DNA from: JBHHZJ01 sp046758005
Lineage (GTDB): Bacteria; Pseudomonadota; Alphaproteobacteria; Kiloniellales; J153
Length of the DNA: 30,559 nt
Direction of reading: 5' to 3'
NCBI GenBank assembly: GCA_046758005.1
Contig: JBHHZJ010000033.1
Span: 1-30,559 of the forward strand
The stretch's first letter is position 1. Every line of letters starts with the position of its first letter. Positions 16,103 through 22,685 of this stretch are shown here, piece after piece. The notes below the pieces were generated by a model, which was not told the DNA's origin, did no database searches, and saw only the letters and a list, made by a program, of their open reading frames with translations. Position numbers and translations under genes: made by a program.

Positions 16103-16411
16103 CTAATTTGTGGCCACAGGTGCAGAGGGAAAACCGACGTCCGCCGTCGCTTGGGTCAACGTGGCCACACTGGTTTTCTCGTCGTCGAATCGCACGACGG
16201 CGATCTGGTCCTCGTACGACACGGTGACGTCCAGGACGCCATCGACGCTTTGCAGGGTGCGCTTCACGATGTACGGGCACGACGCGCACCACATTTTTAC
16301 GTTCAGGGTGACCGATCGCTCCGCCGAAAGGGCGGGCCGAGTCCCGCCCACCAGACCGACCGCGAACGTGATCGCCATCAAGACCCCGACCAGTGACTGT
16401 TTCATCTTCAT
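16103..16411 (-). CDS. merP: Periplasmic mercury-binding protein MerP
   Basis: A 102-residue protein with a signal peptide (VGVLMAITFAVGLVGGTRPALSA, cleavage near residue 30) and a single HMA fold. The Hg(II) site is C42 and C45 in KMWCASCPYIV. It would bind Hg(II) in the periplasm and pass it to MerT or MerF. The remainder (TLQSVDGVLDVTVSYEDQIA) has the usual ferredoxin-like pattern, and the mature length of about 72 residues is normal. It begins 10 bp after the stop of the upstream small membrane protein and ends 21 bp before merB. Confidence 0.95.
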   Translation of the reverse strand: MKMKQSLVGVLMAITFAVGLVGGTRPALSAERSVTLNVKMWCASCPYIVKRTLQSVDGVLDVTVSYEDQIAVVRFDDEKTSVATLTQATADVGFPSAPVATN

Positions 16412-16421
16412 CTCTTTTTCC

Positions 16422-16760
16422 CTACTTCGAACATCGGCCCGCGGGAGGTATACCGACGGCGGCGCTCCCTTGGCCGTCCGGCACCCGCGCTCGGGTTGCT
16501 TGCCGTTGTGCGGCGAGAGGTTCCGGACCGGAACGGCTCTCGTGACCGGGCCGCCTTCGCGCGCGTCTTCGCGAAATGAGGCGATACGTGAGAAGTCCGG
16601 CGGCCATCATCAAGGTCACCGTGGCGGCGGGCCCAAGGCCTCCGACCCAGCCAAACGCGCCGGCCAGCAGTGAACCGACAGCCGCCGGTCCGAGCACGCA
16701 GACCGCGCAGATCGGAGCCACCGCTGCGGCCGTTACAAGTCCTGCGATGAGTTTTTCCAC
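16422..16760 (-). CDS. Small CxxC membrane protein in mer operon (MerC-like motif)
   Basis: A 112-residue protein with two predicted helices (about 5-35 and 41-63) followed by an Arg-rich cytoplasmic tail of about 45 residues. The first helix contains APICAVCVLGPAAVG, whose C-A-x-C pattern recalls the Hg-binding helix of MerC, but MerC has four helices and this protein only two. It lies between merT and merP, the usual slot for accessory uptake genes. The tail after residue 75 is low-complexity (Arg/Pro/Gly) and might be poorly constrained. A mercury-transport role is inferred from position and the Cys pair. Confidence 0.68.
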   Translation of the reverse strand: MEKLIAGLVTAAAVAPICAVCVLGPAAVGSLLAGAFGWVGGLGPAATVTLMMAAGLLTYRLISRRRARRRPGHESRSGPEPLAAQRQATRARVPDGQGSAAVGIPPAGRCSK

Positions 16761-16940
16761 GGGATCAGTCCTCGGATCGACACCGCACCTCTAATTGCCG
16801 ATCGGCCGCGAGGCGGAGCCGATAGCGCCCGTCGCATTCGGCAGCGCGGCCAGCTCCGTCCGGTGCACGGCTCCACGCTGTCGCCCGGTTGAGAGGACGT
16901 CACGCGCGCAGAAGCGACAATGCGTTCCATGGCTGGACCC

Positions 16941-17366
16941 TCACGACTCCAACAGAAGTGGCGCGTAGTAGGGGAAGCCAAGCGCCGCGAGCACGAGCAC
17001 GGTGGAAGCCCAAAGCACCACCTTGTTGATCCGCTCCGACAGCGCCGTCGCGCAGTAGCGTCCGGCCTCGCAGTCGGCCGCTTTCGGCTTTCGGTAGGCC
17101 ATGTAGAACCCGCCCCCCAGGAATCCGGCGGTCGCTATGAAGAAGTACGCTTTGTAAGGATAGAGCGCCGCCAAATTGCCGATCCAGGCCCCGGTGATCC
17201 CGAGGCTGAACAGCACCAACGGCACGATGCAGCAGGACGACATCGCCAGCGCCCCCAGCGCGCTGCCGCCGGCAAAGATCGTCTTCCGTGTTCTGTCGTC
17301 AAGCCCCTGGCGAATGCGGCCGGTCGTGGAGGCACGACCAGCCGTGGAAGGACTGCCCTCGGACAT
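16941..17366 (-). CDS. merT: Mercuric transport protein MerT
   Basis: A 141-residue inner-membrane Hg(II) importer with three helices. The first carries the vicinal pair in ALAMSSCCIVPLVLFSLG, the second is YFFIATAGFLGGGFYMAYRK, followed by a loop with two more cysteines (AADCEAGRYC), and the third is near the C-terminus. The ATG at 17366 is chosen because AGAGG lies just upstream and the promoter's -10 element lies at 17399-17404. Longer frames would start inside the promoter or lack a ribosome site. Compared with classical MerT (116 residues) it has about 25 extra N-terminal residues. It is the first gene of the mer operon. Confidence 0.94.
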   Translation of the reverse strand: MSEGSPSTAGRASTTGRIRQGLDDRTRKTIFAGGSALGALAMSSCCIVPLVLFSLGITGAWIGNLAALYPYKAYFFIATAGFLGGGFYMAYRKPKAADCEAGRYCATALSERINKVVLWASTVLVLAALGFPYYAPLLLES

Positions 17367-17398
17367 CGCAACCTCTACGGCCATCGAACGCCTGATTG

Positions 17399-17429
17399 AA
17401 TGTAGGGCCTGTACCAGATACAGGTTCAA
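17399..17429 (-). promoter_or_regulatory. merT promoter with MerR operator (19-bp spacer)
   Basis: Read on the - strand: -35 TTGAAC (17424-17429), a 19-bp spacer and -10 TACATT (17399-17404). A perfect dyad of half-sites CCTGTA and TACAGG with a 5-bp centre (17408-17424) fills the spacer and overlaps the -35. The overlong spacer with a centred dyad is the hallmark of MerR-activated promoters, in which Hg(II)-MerR untwists the DNA. The predicted leader to the merT ATG is about 25 bases. Confidence 0.92.
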
Positions 17430-17430
17430 G

Positions 17431-17478
17431 CCCTAATTCCCATTTCCCCTAATTCTCATCTCCCCCAATTCTCATCTC
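17431..17478 (+). repeat. Three tandem 16-bp repeats beside the merT promoter
   Basis: Copies at 17431-17446 (CCCTAATTCCCATTTC), 17447-17462 (CCCTAATTCTCATCTC) and 17463-17478 (CCCCAATTCTCATCTC), exactly head to tail. Copies 2 and 3 differ at one base, and copies 1 and 2 at two. The array begins two bases upstream of the merT -35 hexamer, where an UP element or an additional regulator would sit. It is pyrimidine-rich on this strand and contains no gene. Confidence 0.9.
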
Positions 17479-17607
17479 ACGGTGATGCCTCGCCGGGAGC
17501 CGTCGCTACGACGGCCGCATGCGGTCCACGAGCAAGGCCGGGCCAAGGCGCACGCCATTGCGCCCACGCGGCACCGGGCCTTTCGTTGTTGGAATTTCAT
17601 CGGCTAA

Positions 17608-17624
17608 CCTGTAAAGCGTACAGG
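17608..17624. promoter_or_regulatory. Second MerR-type operator upstream of merR
   Basis: CCTGTA-AAGCG-TACAGG repeats the half-sites of the merT operator exactly, with the same 5-bp centre length. It ends 27 bp before the merR ATG. No good MerR-style -35/-10 pair frames it. A TTGGAA/TAAAGC pair (17589-17594 and 17612-17617, 17-bp spacing) would place it over the merR -10, suiting autorepression. The dyad is certain; its use by MerR is strongly suggested by identity. Confidence 0.8.
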
Positions 17625-17651
17625 ATCTCAACCAATCGGCTGGTAGGCACG

Positions 17652-18080
17652 ATGTCGAAGAATCGGCGACTAACACGAGGAACGCTGTCCGAACTGACCG
17701 GATGCAACATCGAGACGATCCGCTATTACGAGCGCATTGGGCTGCTTCCCGAACCGCCGCGTAGCGAAGGCGGACATCGCCTATATGACGAAGAACTCCT
17801 GCGACGGCTCATCTTTATCCGCCGGAGTCGCGAGTTGGGATTCTCGCTGCAGGAGATCCGCGGGCTTCTGAAGCTCGTCGATGGCCGGAATTATACCTGC
17901 GCGGAGGTCAAAGAAATGACCGAAGTCCATCTCGGAAACGTGCAGTCGAAGATCGCCGATCTCAAGGTCCTCGAGAGGACGTTGAAGGAGATGGTCTCGA
18001 AATGCGATGGAGGTCAGGTTCCGGAATGCCCGGTAATAGACGCGCTGTTCCTTCGGGGCAATGGACGCGCTCCGCGTTAG
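17652..18080 (+). CDS. merR: Mercury-responsive regulator MerR
   Basis: A 142-residue MerR-family regulator, transcribed divergently from the mer operon. The N-terminal winged helix-turn-helix (TRGTLSELTGCNIETIRYYE, with GLLPEPPRSEGGHRLYD) is followed by a dimerisation helix. Mercury ligands are C83 (NYTCAEV), C118 (SKCDGG) and C126 (PECPVID), matching the three conserved Hg(II) cysteines of known MerR. ATG 17652 is chosen since upstream in-frame codons would begin within or before the operator at 17608-17624. It should repress mer without mercury, activate it when Hg(II) bridges the dimer, and probably control its own gene. Confidence 0.95.
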   Translation: MSKNRRLTRGTLSELTGCNIETIRYYERIGLLPEPPRSEGGHRLYDEELLRRLIFIRRSRELGFSLQEIRGLLKLVDGRNYTCAEVKEMTEVHLGNVQSKIADLKVLERTLKEMVSKCDGGQVPECPVIDALFLRGNGRAPR

Positions 18081-18134
18081 ATTTATACCAAGTCTCGGTG
18101 ATAATGCCTCTTTTGATGGCGATCCAAGGGCCGC

Positions 18135-18695
18135 CTAGCGCCACGGCGGCTGATCGCTGGCGGCGAGGGCGTCTTCGGTCACCAGCACGAAAGGCTTCGC
18201 GGCCTCCTCACTGACCTCGAATCCGATCCACATGCCAGCCTGGGCGTGCCCCACCACGCCGCACAACAAGTAGTACCTCCCGGCCTTCTTGGCCTTGAAC
18301 CGCATGTCCTCTTTGCAGGCTTGGCATCCGCCCGTTGGATTGCGCGTGTAGGCCCGCGGGATCGCAACCTCGTCGCGGCCGGCCCGTTCGGGCATCTCGT
18401 CCTTCCCATAGGGGCGGGTGACGACGATGCTGTGCGGGTAGTTGCCGTCCGGGTTCTCGAAGTGAATCAACACTCTGGCGCCCACCGGGACGACCACCGT
18501 GGCGCCGCCCTCGTAATACCCGTTGAAGTTCCACGAACCATTGTTGCCGTTGTAGGCGGCCTTGATCCACAGCTCGGCGGTCTTCTTCGCCGCGTTCCAC
18601 TTGACCCAACCCGGCACGCTGCGCTCGGCCGCGTCGGCGCTGGGCGCGAGCGCGGCGGCGGCCAGGACCAGGGCGAAAATGTACGTCCGCAACAC
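18135..18695 (-). CDS. Periplasmic type-1 copper protein (cupredoxin)
   Basis: A 186-residue exported protein with a GTG start at 18695 and a signal peptide (FALVLAAAALAPSADA, cleavage near residue 22). The type-1 copper ligands are clear: H88 (GNYPHSIVV) and the C-terminal cluster C145, H150 and M155 (LLCGVVGHAQAGMW). The C-x4-H-x4-M spacing and overall size resemble sulfocyanin-type cupredoxins. A second Cys pair (C124 and C127 in GGCQACKED) precedes the copper loop and may form a disulfide. It lies downstream of the quinoprotein dehydrogenase on the same strand, separated by a stem-loop, and no cytochrome c gene is nearby. An electron-acceptor role for the dehydrogenase is therefore plausible but unproven. 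Confidence 0.85.
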   Translation of the reverse strand: MLRTYIFALVLAAAALAPSADAAERSVPGWVKWNAAKKTAELWIKAAYNGNNGSWNFNGYYEGGATVVVPVGARVLIHFENPDGNYPHSIVVTRPYGKDEMPERAGRDEVAIPRAYTRNPTGGCQACKEDMRFKAKKAGRYYLLCGVVGHAQAGMWIGFEVSEEAAKPFVLVTEDALAASDQPPWR

Positions 18696-18725
18696 GATCG
18701 TGCCGTCTCCCGTTCCTGTGTGGGG

Positions 18726-18766
18726 CCGTATCTATGCCGTATCTATGCCGTGTCTATGCCGTCATG
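18726..18766 (+). repeat. 11-bp tandem repeats upstream of cupredoxin
   Basis: CCGTATCTATG occurs twice head to tail (18726-18736 and 18737-18747), then CCGTGTCTATG (18748-18758) and a partial copy CCGTCATG (18759-18766). The array ends 30 bp before the cupredoxin start codon on the - strand. It therefore lies in that gene's promoter or leader, where each copy reads CATAGATACGG. The 11-bp period is close to one helical turn. Confidence 0.85.
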
Positions 18767-18814
18767 TATCCCGTCCGCGCCCCGCCCGCGAAGATCGGGC
18801 TAACGCGAAGAAGG

Positions 18815-18845
18815 GGCGCCACCTCGAAGGTTTCGCGGTGGCGCC
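18815..18845 (-). terminator. Stem-loop terminator after the PQQ dehydrogenase
   Basis: GGCGCCACC pairs with GGTGGCGCC over nine bases, and an inner CGAA/TTCG adds four pairs around a GGT loop, with one mismatch between the two stems. On the - strand it follows the dehydrogenase stop by 30 bases and is trailed by CCCCTTCTTCG. It would separate the dehydrogenase transcript from the cupredoxin gene. Confidence 0.7.
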
Positions 18846-18875
18846 GCCTCTTGGCAATTTATGGCGGCCGATCGC

Positions 18876-20558
18876 CTATTCGTCGAGCGCGAAGACGAGC
18901 AGCGAGTCGCCGCGCTTGAAGTTGAGCTGGAAGTTGCCGCCGGCGGCCACGGCGATGTGCATCTTGCCGTCGACCTCGAAGGCCATGGGCGCCGCGTTGA
19001 CGCCGGCCCCGGCCTGGAACTGCCAGAGCTTGCGGCCGTCGCGCGCGTCATAGGCCTTGAACAGGCCGTTGCCCTCGCCGGCGAAGACGAGGTTCCCGGC
19101 CGTGGCCAGCGCGCCGCCGATCATCGGCTGCTCGGTCTTGACCTGCCAGGCGATTTGGCCGGTGTCGACGTTGACCGCGGTGATGTTGCCCCACTGCTGC
19201 TCGCCCGGGATGGCCACGAACGCCGAACCCAGCCACAGCTTGCCCTTCTGCCAATCGGCGCTGTGGGTGATGTAGTGCATCGGCTGATGCAGGTTGACGA
19301 AGTAGACCAAGCGGGTCTGCGGGTTGAAGGCGCCGGGCGACCATTCCACGCCGCCGTTGGCGCCCGGCAGCATGCGCGTGCCCTCCGCCGTCGGCAGGGC
19401 GAAGAGGTTTTCGTGCGGGACCATCGGCGGCGAGCGCCGGATCAGCTCGCCGGTCTTGCGGTCGTGGACATAGGTCCATCCGGTCTTGCCGCCGGTGATC
19501 ACGCCCGGGATCCGCTCGCCGCCCTTGCCCATGACGTCGGCCAGGATCGGCGGCGACACCGCGTCCAGGTCCCAGACGTCGTGCGGCACGTACTGGTAAC
19601 CCCAGACCATCTTGCCCGTGTCCGCGTCGATGGCGACGAGCGAGTCGGACCAGCGGTTGTCGCCGGGCCGCACCATGCCGTCCAGGTCCGGCGAGGGGTT
19701 GCCGGTGGTGGCCACGATCAGGCCCGCGTCCGGGTCGATCGAGGCGCTCATCCACATCGAGGCGCCGCCGCGCTTCCACGAGTCGGCGTACTGACCCGAC
19801 GCGACGGCGGCCTTCTCGGCCTTGATGTCGCGGTTGAGCGGGTTGATGCCGTCGGCCTTCTCGACGAACACGCCCTCCCAGCCCTTGGCGCCGTCGGGCT
19901 GCACCTCGCCGGGCGCCGGGACCGTGTGCCAGCGCCAGACCAGCTCCCCGGTGTCCTTGTTGTAGGCGCTGATGAACCCGCGGATGCCGTACTCCGCGCC
20001 GGAGACGCCCAGGATCACCTTGTCCTTGTAGACGACCGGGGCCTGAGTCTGCGAATAACCGAATTCGGGGTCGGCGTCCTCGGTCTCCCACAGCAGCTCG
20101 CCCGTGCGCTTGTCGAGCGCGATCAGCATGGCGTCCAGCGTGGCCATGTAGAGCGAGTTGCCGGAGATCGCCACGCCGCGGTTGTTCGGGCCGCAGCAGA
20201 AGATCGTCGTGCCCAGCTTGTGCTCGTAGTGCCACAGCTCGCGCCCGGTGCGCGCGTCCACGGCGAAGACGTGGTTGTACGGCGTGGTGAAGTACAGGAT
20301 GCCGTTCTCGGCGAGCGGCGTGGTCTCGTAGGAGCCGATCACCCCGCTCTGATGGATGAACTTGAGGCGCAGCTTGTGGACGTTCTCGGTATTGATCTCG
20401 TCGTTCGGTGCGAAACGCTTCTGGCCGAGGTCGCCGCCGTAGCTTAGCCAGTCGCGGCTCTGCGATCCGGCGTGGACGAGCTCTTCCCAGCTCGCAGCGG
20501 AGGCAGCGCTGGCGAACGCCGCGACCGCGGCGGCGCAGAACAAGGCTCTTAAATGCAT
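18876..20558 (-). CDS. PQQ-dependent alcohol dehydrogenase (methanol/ethanol family)
   Basis: A 560-residue periplasmic quinoprotein with a signal peptide (ALFCAAAVAAFASAASA) and an eight-bladed propeller of repeated W-motifs. The ATG at 20558 has GGAGGAG upstream. The vicinal disulfide over PQQ is C121-C122 (FCCGPNNRG). Metal ligands E189 (GAEYGIRG) and N287 (TTGNPSPD) and the catalytic base D330 are present. Two residues on, D332 (HDVWDLDAVSPP) occupies the place where calcium enzymes of the MxaF type have Ala, and lanthanide enzymes such as XoxF have Asp. There is no fused cytochrome domain, so electrons must go to a separate acceptor. It is transcribed divergently from pqqABCE. Substrate and metal are not fixed by sequence alone; mGDH-like quinoproteins can also carry this Asp. 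Confidence 0.92.
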   Translation of the reverse strand: MHLRALFCAAAVAAFASAASAASWEELVHAGSQSRDWLSYGGDLGQKRFAPNDEINTENVHKLRLKFIHQSGVIGSYETTPLAENGILYFTTPYNHVFAVDARTGRELWHYEHKLGTTIFCCGPNNRGVAISGNSLYMATLDAMLIALDKRTGELLWETEDADPEFGYSQTQAPVVYKDKVILGVSGAEYGIRGFISAYNKDTGELVWRWHTVPAPGEVQPDGAKGWEGVFVEKADGINPLNRDIKAEKAAVASGQYADSWKRGGASMWMSASIDPDAGLIVATTGNPSPDLDGMVRPGDNRWSDSLVAIDADTGKMVWGYQYVPHDVWDLDAVSPPILADVMGKGGERIPGVITGGKTGWTYVHDRKTGELIRRSPPMVPHENLFALPTAEGTRMLPGANGGVEWSPGAFNPQTRLVYFVNLHQPMHYITHSADWQKGKLWLGSAFVAIPGEQQWGNITAVNVDTGQIAWQVKTEQPMIGGALATAGNLVFAGEGNGLFKAYDARDGRKLWQFQAGAGVNAAPMAFEVDGKMHIAVAAGGNFQLNFKRGDSLLVFALDE

Positions 20559-20884
20559 GATCTCCTCCCCCAATGGTTTTGTTCGGGGCGCCATGCAGCG
20601 CCCCGGGCCGGCCCGTTCTCGTGAAATCTCTCGCACGGCGGGCCCCCATCATTGTGGCGGAAATCGTAAGGCGTTGTCCGGCAGCGCGCAATCAAAACTC
20701 TGCGAGCCTCGAGGAGGTGAGCACGGGGCTTGCGCAGGCGTGCAGCGGCCGTGCATCGTGGCCCGGGCCTCGCGGGAATCGAAAAGGGCTTGCTTGCGGC
20801 CCGATCTTGTTGTGAGAATGCGTCCGGCGCGGCGAACGGTTTGACGCAGGCTTCTTCGCGGCGCGGTCCAAGGGGAGGGTCCAT
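20559..20884. other. Divergent control region between PQQ dehydrogenase and pqqA
   Basis: This 326-bp gap separates two divergent units and holds no gene I can support. It contains the Shine-Dalgarno sites of both neighbours (CTCCTCCCC complement near 20563; AAGGGGAGGG before pqqA) and the hairpin at 20584-20605. A TTGACG at 20842-20847 is a possible -35 for pqqA, but no good -10 follows at normal spacing. The promoters are therefore probably recognised with help from an activator. Confidence 0.5.
20584..20605 (-). promoter_or_regulatory. Perfect 8-bp stem hairpin in leader of PQQ dehydrogenase
   Basis: CGGGGCGC and GCGCCCCG pair around CATGCA, itself nearly self-complementary. The element starts 26 bases upstream of the dehydrogenase ATG and about 15 bases beyond its Shine-Dalgarno. 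It is either an operator dyad or a 5'-leader hairpin; there is no T-tract for an attenuator. Confidence 0.5.
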
Positions 20885-20971
20885 ATGAAAACCTGGAAAA
20901 GACCAAGAATCGTCGAGATCGCCGTCGGCATGGAGATCAACTCCTACGCTTGCGCGGAACTGAAGAAGTAA
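20885..20971 (+). CDS. pqqA: PQQ precursor peptide PqqA
   Basis: A 28-residue peptide (MKTWKRPRIVEIAVGMEI then NSYACAELKK) too short for routine gene callers. The conserved Glu and Tyr that become PQQ are E17 and Y21 in the E-x3-Y motif (GMEINSYACAE). The opening KTWKRP and the central EI(A/S)VGMEI are typical of alphaproteobacterial PqqA. AAGGGGAGGG, five bases before the ATG, is a strong ribosome site, as expected for a precursor needed in excess. It is the first gene of pqqABCE. PqqE crosslinks the E17 and Y21 side chains, after which the product is trimmed and oxidised. Confidence 0.95.
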   Translation: MKTWKRPRIVEIAVGMEINSYACAELKK

Positions 20972-21018
20972 CGTTCCTCTCGACGCGCCCGCGGCCGGTG
21001 GGCGCGGGTCCGTGAGCA

Positions 21019-21948
21019 ATGCGGATCCTGGTGTTGGGCTCGGCGGCCGGTGGCGGCTTCCCGCAGTGGAACTGCAACTGCTCGGTCTGCCAGGGCGCGC
21101 GGGCCGGGGACGGGCGTGCCGTGCCCCGCACCCAGTCGGCCTTGGCGGCCAGCGCCGACGGCGAGCGCTGGGTGCTTTTCAACGCGTCGCCGGACCTGCG
21201 CCAGCAGATCACCGACAACCCGGCGCTGCATCCCCGGCGGGGCGCGCGCCACAGCCCGATTAGCGCGGTCGTGCTGACCAACGCGGACGTCGATCACGTC
21301 GCCGGGCTGCTCACCTTGCGCGAGAGCCAGCCGTTCGCGCTCTACGCCAGCCGGCGGGTCCACGATGCGCTCGACGCCAACCCGATCTTCGGCGTGCTCA
21401 ACCGCCAGGTCGTGAAGCGGCGGCCCTTGGCGCTCGGCGCCACCGAGACGCTGCACGACGCCGAGGGATTGTCCCTCGGCCTGACGGTCGAGGCCTTCGC
21501 GGTGCCGGGCAAGATCGCGCTCTACCTCGAGAACCCGGACGCGGGCGCCAATTTCGGCACCGCCGAGGGCGACACCATCGGCCTGTGCGTCCGCCGGCCG
21601 GAGACGGGCGCGCGCTTCTACTACATCCCGGGCTGTGCCGCCCTCGACCGGCCGCTCGCCGAGGCGCTCGAAGGGGCGCCGCTCGTCTTCTTTGACGGAA
21701 CCCTGTACGAGGACGGCGAGATGGTCGCGGCGGGTCTGGGGGCCAAGACCGGGCATCGCATGGGCCACTTGAGCATGTCCGGGCCCGACGGCACGATCGC
21801 CGCGTTCGCGCGGCTCGGCGTGCGGCGCCGGATCTTCATCCACATCAACAACACGAACCCGGTGCTGCTTGAGGATTCGCCGCAGCGCAAGGCGGTCGAG
21901 GAGGCCGGCTGGGAGGTCGCCTACGACGGGCAGGAGATCGCGTTATGA
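21019..21948 (+). CDS. pqqB: PQQ biosynthesis protein PqqB
   Basis: A 309-residue metallo-beta-lactamase-fold enzyme that hydroxylates the tyrosine moiety of the PQQ intermediate. The start MRILVLGSAAGGGFPQWNCN is the family signature, followed by the zinc-type cysteine cluster NCNCSVC. The segment TNADVDHVAGLLTLRE corresponds to the PqqB version of the metal motif (D-x-D-H), and GHLSMSGPDG plus IFIHINNTNP are also diagnostic. Length is normal. It lies 47 bp after pqqA, and its stop overlaps the pqqC start by 4 bp (ATGA). Confidence 0.97.
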   Translation: MRILVLGSAAGGGFPQWNCNCSVCQGARAGDGRAVPRTQSALAASADGERWVLFNASPDLRQQITDNPALHPRRGARHSPISAVVLTNADVDHVAGLLTLRESQPFALYASRRVHDALDANPIFGVLNRQVVKRRPLALGATETLHDAEGLSLGLTVEAFAVPGKIALYLENPDAGANFGTAEGDTIGLCVRRPETGARFYYIPGCAALDRPLAEALEGAPLVFFDGTLYEDGEMVAAGLGAKTGHRMGHLSMSGPDGTIAAFARLGVRRRIFIHINNTNPVLLEDSPQRKAVEEAGWEVAYDGQEIAL

Positions 21949-22685
21949 GCGGGCTGCTTAGCCCGGATGAGCTGGAATCGCGGCTGCGCCGGATCGGCGC
22001 GGAGCGCTATCACAGCCACCACCCCTTCCACAAGCTGCTGCACGCCGGCAAGCTGGCCAAGGGGCAGGTCCAAGCCTGGGCGCTCAACCGCTACTGCTAC
22101 CAGGCCGCGATCCCGCGCAAGGACGCCGCCCTGATGGCGCGGCTGAGCGACCCGGCGGTGCGGCGCGTCTGGCGCCAGCGGCTGGTCGACCACGACGGCG
22201 ACAAGCCCGGCGAGGGGGGGATCGCGCGCTGGCTGGCGCTGACCGACGGGCTGGGACTGGACCGGGACTACGTGGTGTCGCAGAGGGGCGCTCTGCCCGC
22301 CACCGCGTTCGCGGTCGAGGCCTACATCCGCTTCGTCTCGGAACGTTCCGTCCTGGAGGCGATCGCCTCCTCGCTCACCGAGCTGTTCTCCCCAACCATC
22401 ATCGCCGAGCGCATGGCCGGCATGCTCGCCAACTACCCCTTCGTCGACGACAAGACGCTCGCCTACTTTCAGGCGCGCCTGACGCAGGCGCCGCGCGACG
22501 CGGACTACGCGCTCGCCTACGTGAAGGAGCACGCCCGCACGGCCGAACGGCAGCAGGCCGCGCTCGACGCGCTCACCTTCAAGTGCGACGTCCTTTGGGC
22601 CCAGCTCGACGCGCTCTACCACGCCTACGTCGAGCCGCGGCACCCGCCGCCGGGCGCCTTCGTACCCGAGGACGTGGCCTCGTGA
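21945..22685 (+). CDS. pqqC: PQQ synthase PqqC
   Basis: A 246-residue cofactorless oxidase that performs the final ring closure and eight-electron oxidation to PQQ. The all-helical, haem-oxygenase-like fold is recognisable by ERYHSHHPFHKLLHAG (substrate-binding His residues), NRYCYQAAIPRKDAAL, and TELFSPTIIAERMAGML. A Shine-Dalgarno AGGAG sits in the end of pqqB. Length equals stand-alone PqqC, so no PqqD domain is fused here, unlike the PqqC/D fusion of Methylorubrum. The C-terminus overlaps the GTG start of pqqE by 4 bp. Confidence 0.97.
   Translation: MSGLLSPDELESRLRRIGAERYHSHHPFHKLLHAGKLAKGQVQAWALNRYCYQAAIPRKDAALMARLSDPAVRRVWRQRLVDHDGDKPGEGGIARWLALTDGLGLDRDYVVSQRGALPATAFAVEAYIRFVSERSVLEAIASSLTELFSPTIIAERMAGMLANYPFVDDKTLAYFQARLTQAPRDADYALAYVKEHARTAERQQAALDALTFKCDVLWAQLDALYHAYVEPRHPPPGAFVPEDVAS

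Noticed and set aside
16733..16981. 82-codon frame on the - strand between merT and the CxxC protein
   Set aside because: It overlaps both neighbours, has no ribosome site and no recognisable motif; the gap is better read as an untranslated spacer.
17366..17429. Longer MerT starting at 17384 or 17429
   Set aside because: The 17429 codon lies in the -35 box and the 17384 ATG has no ribosome site, whereas 17366 has AGAGG at good spacing.
18861..20447. Long + strand frame opposite the PQQ dehydrogenase
   Set aside because: It mirrors the codon pattern of the dehydrogenase, has Arg/Ala/Val/Asp-rich product and no motif; a shadow of the real gene.
22583..22681. Upstream extension of pqqE that might encode a fused PqqD
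   Set aside because: The extension is pqqC read in another frame, Arg/Ala/Pro-rich and only 33 residues; PqqD needs about 90 residues with an RRE fold.
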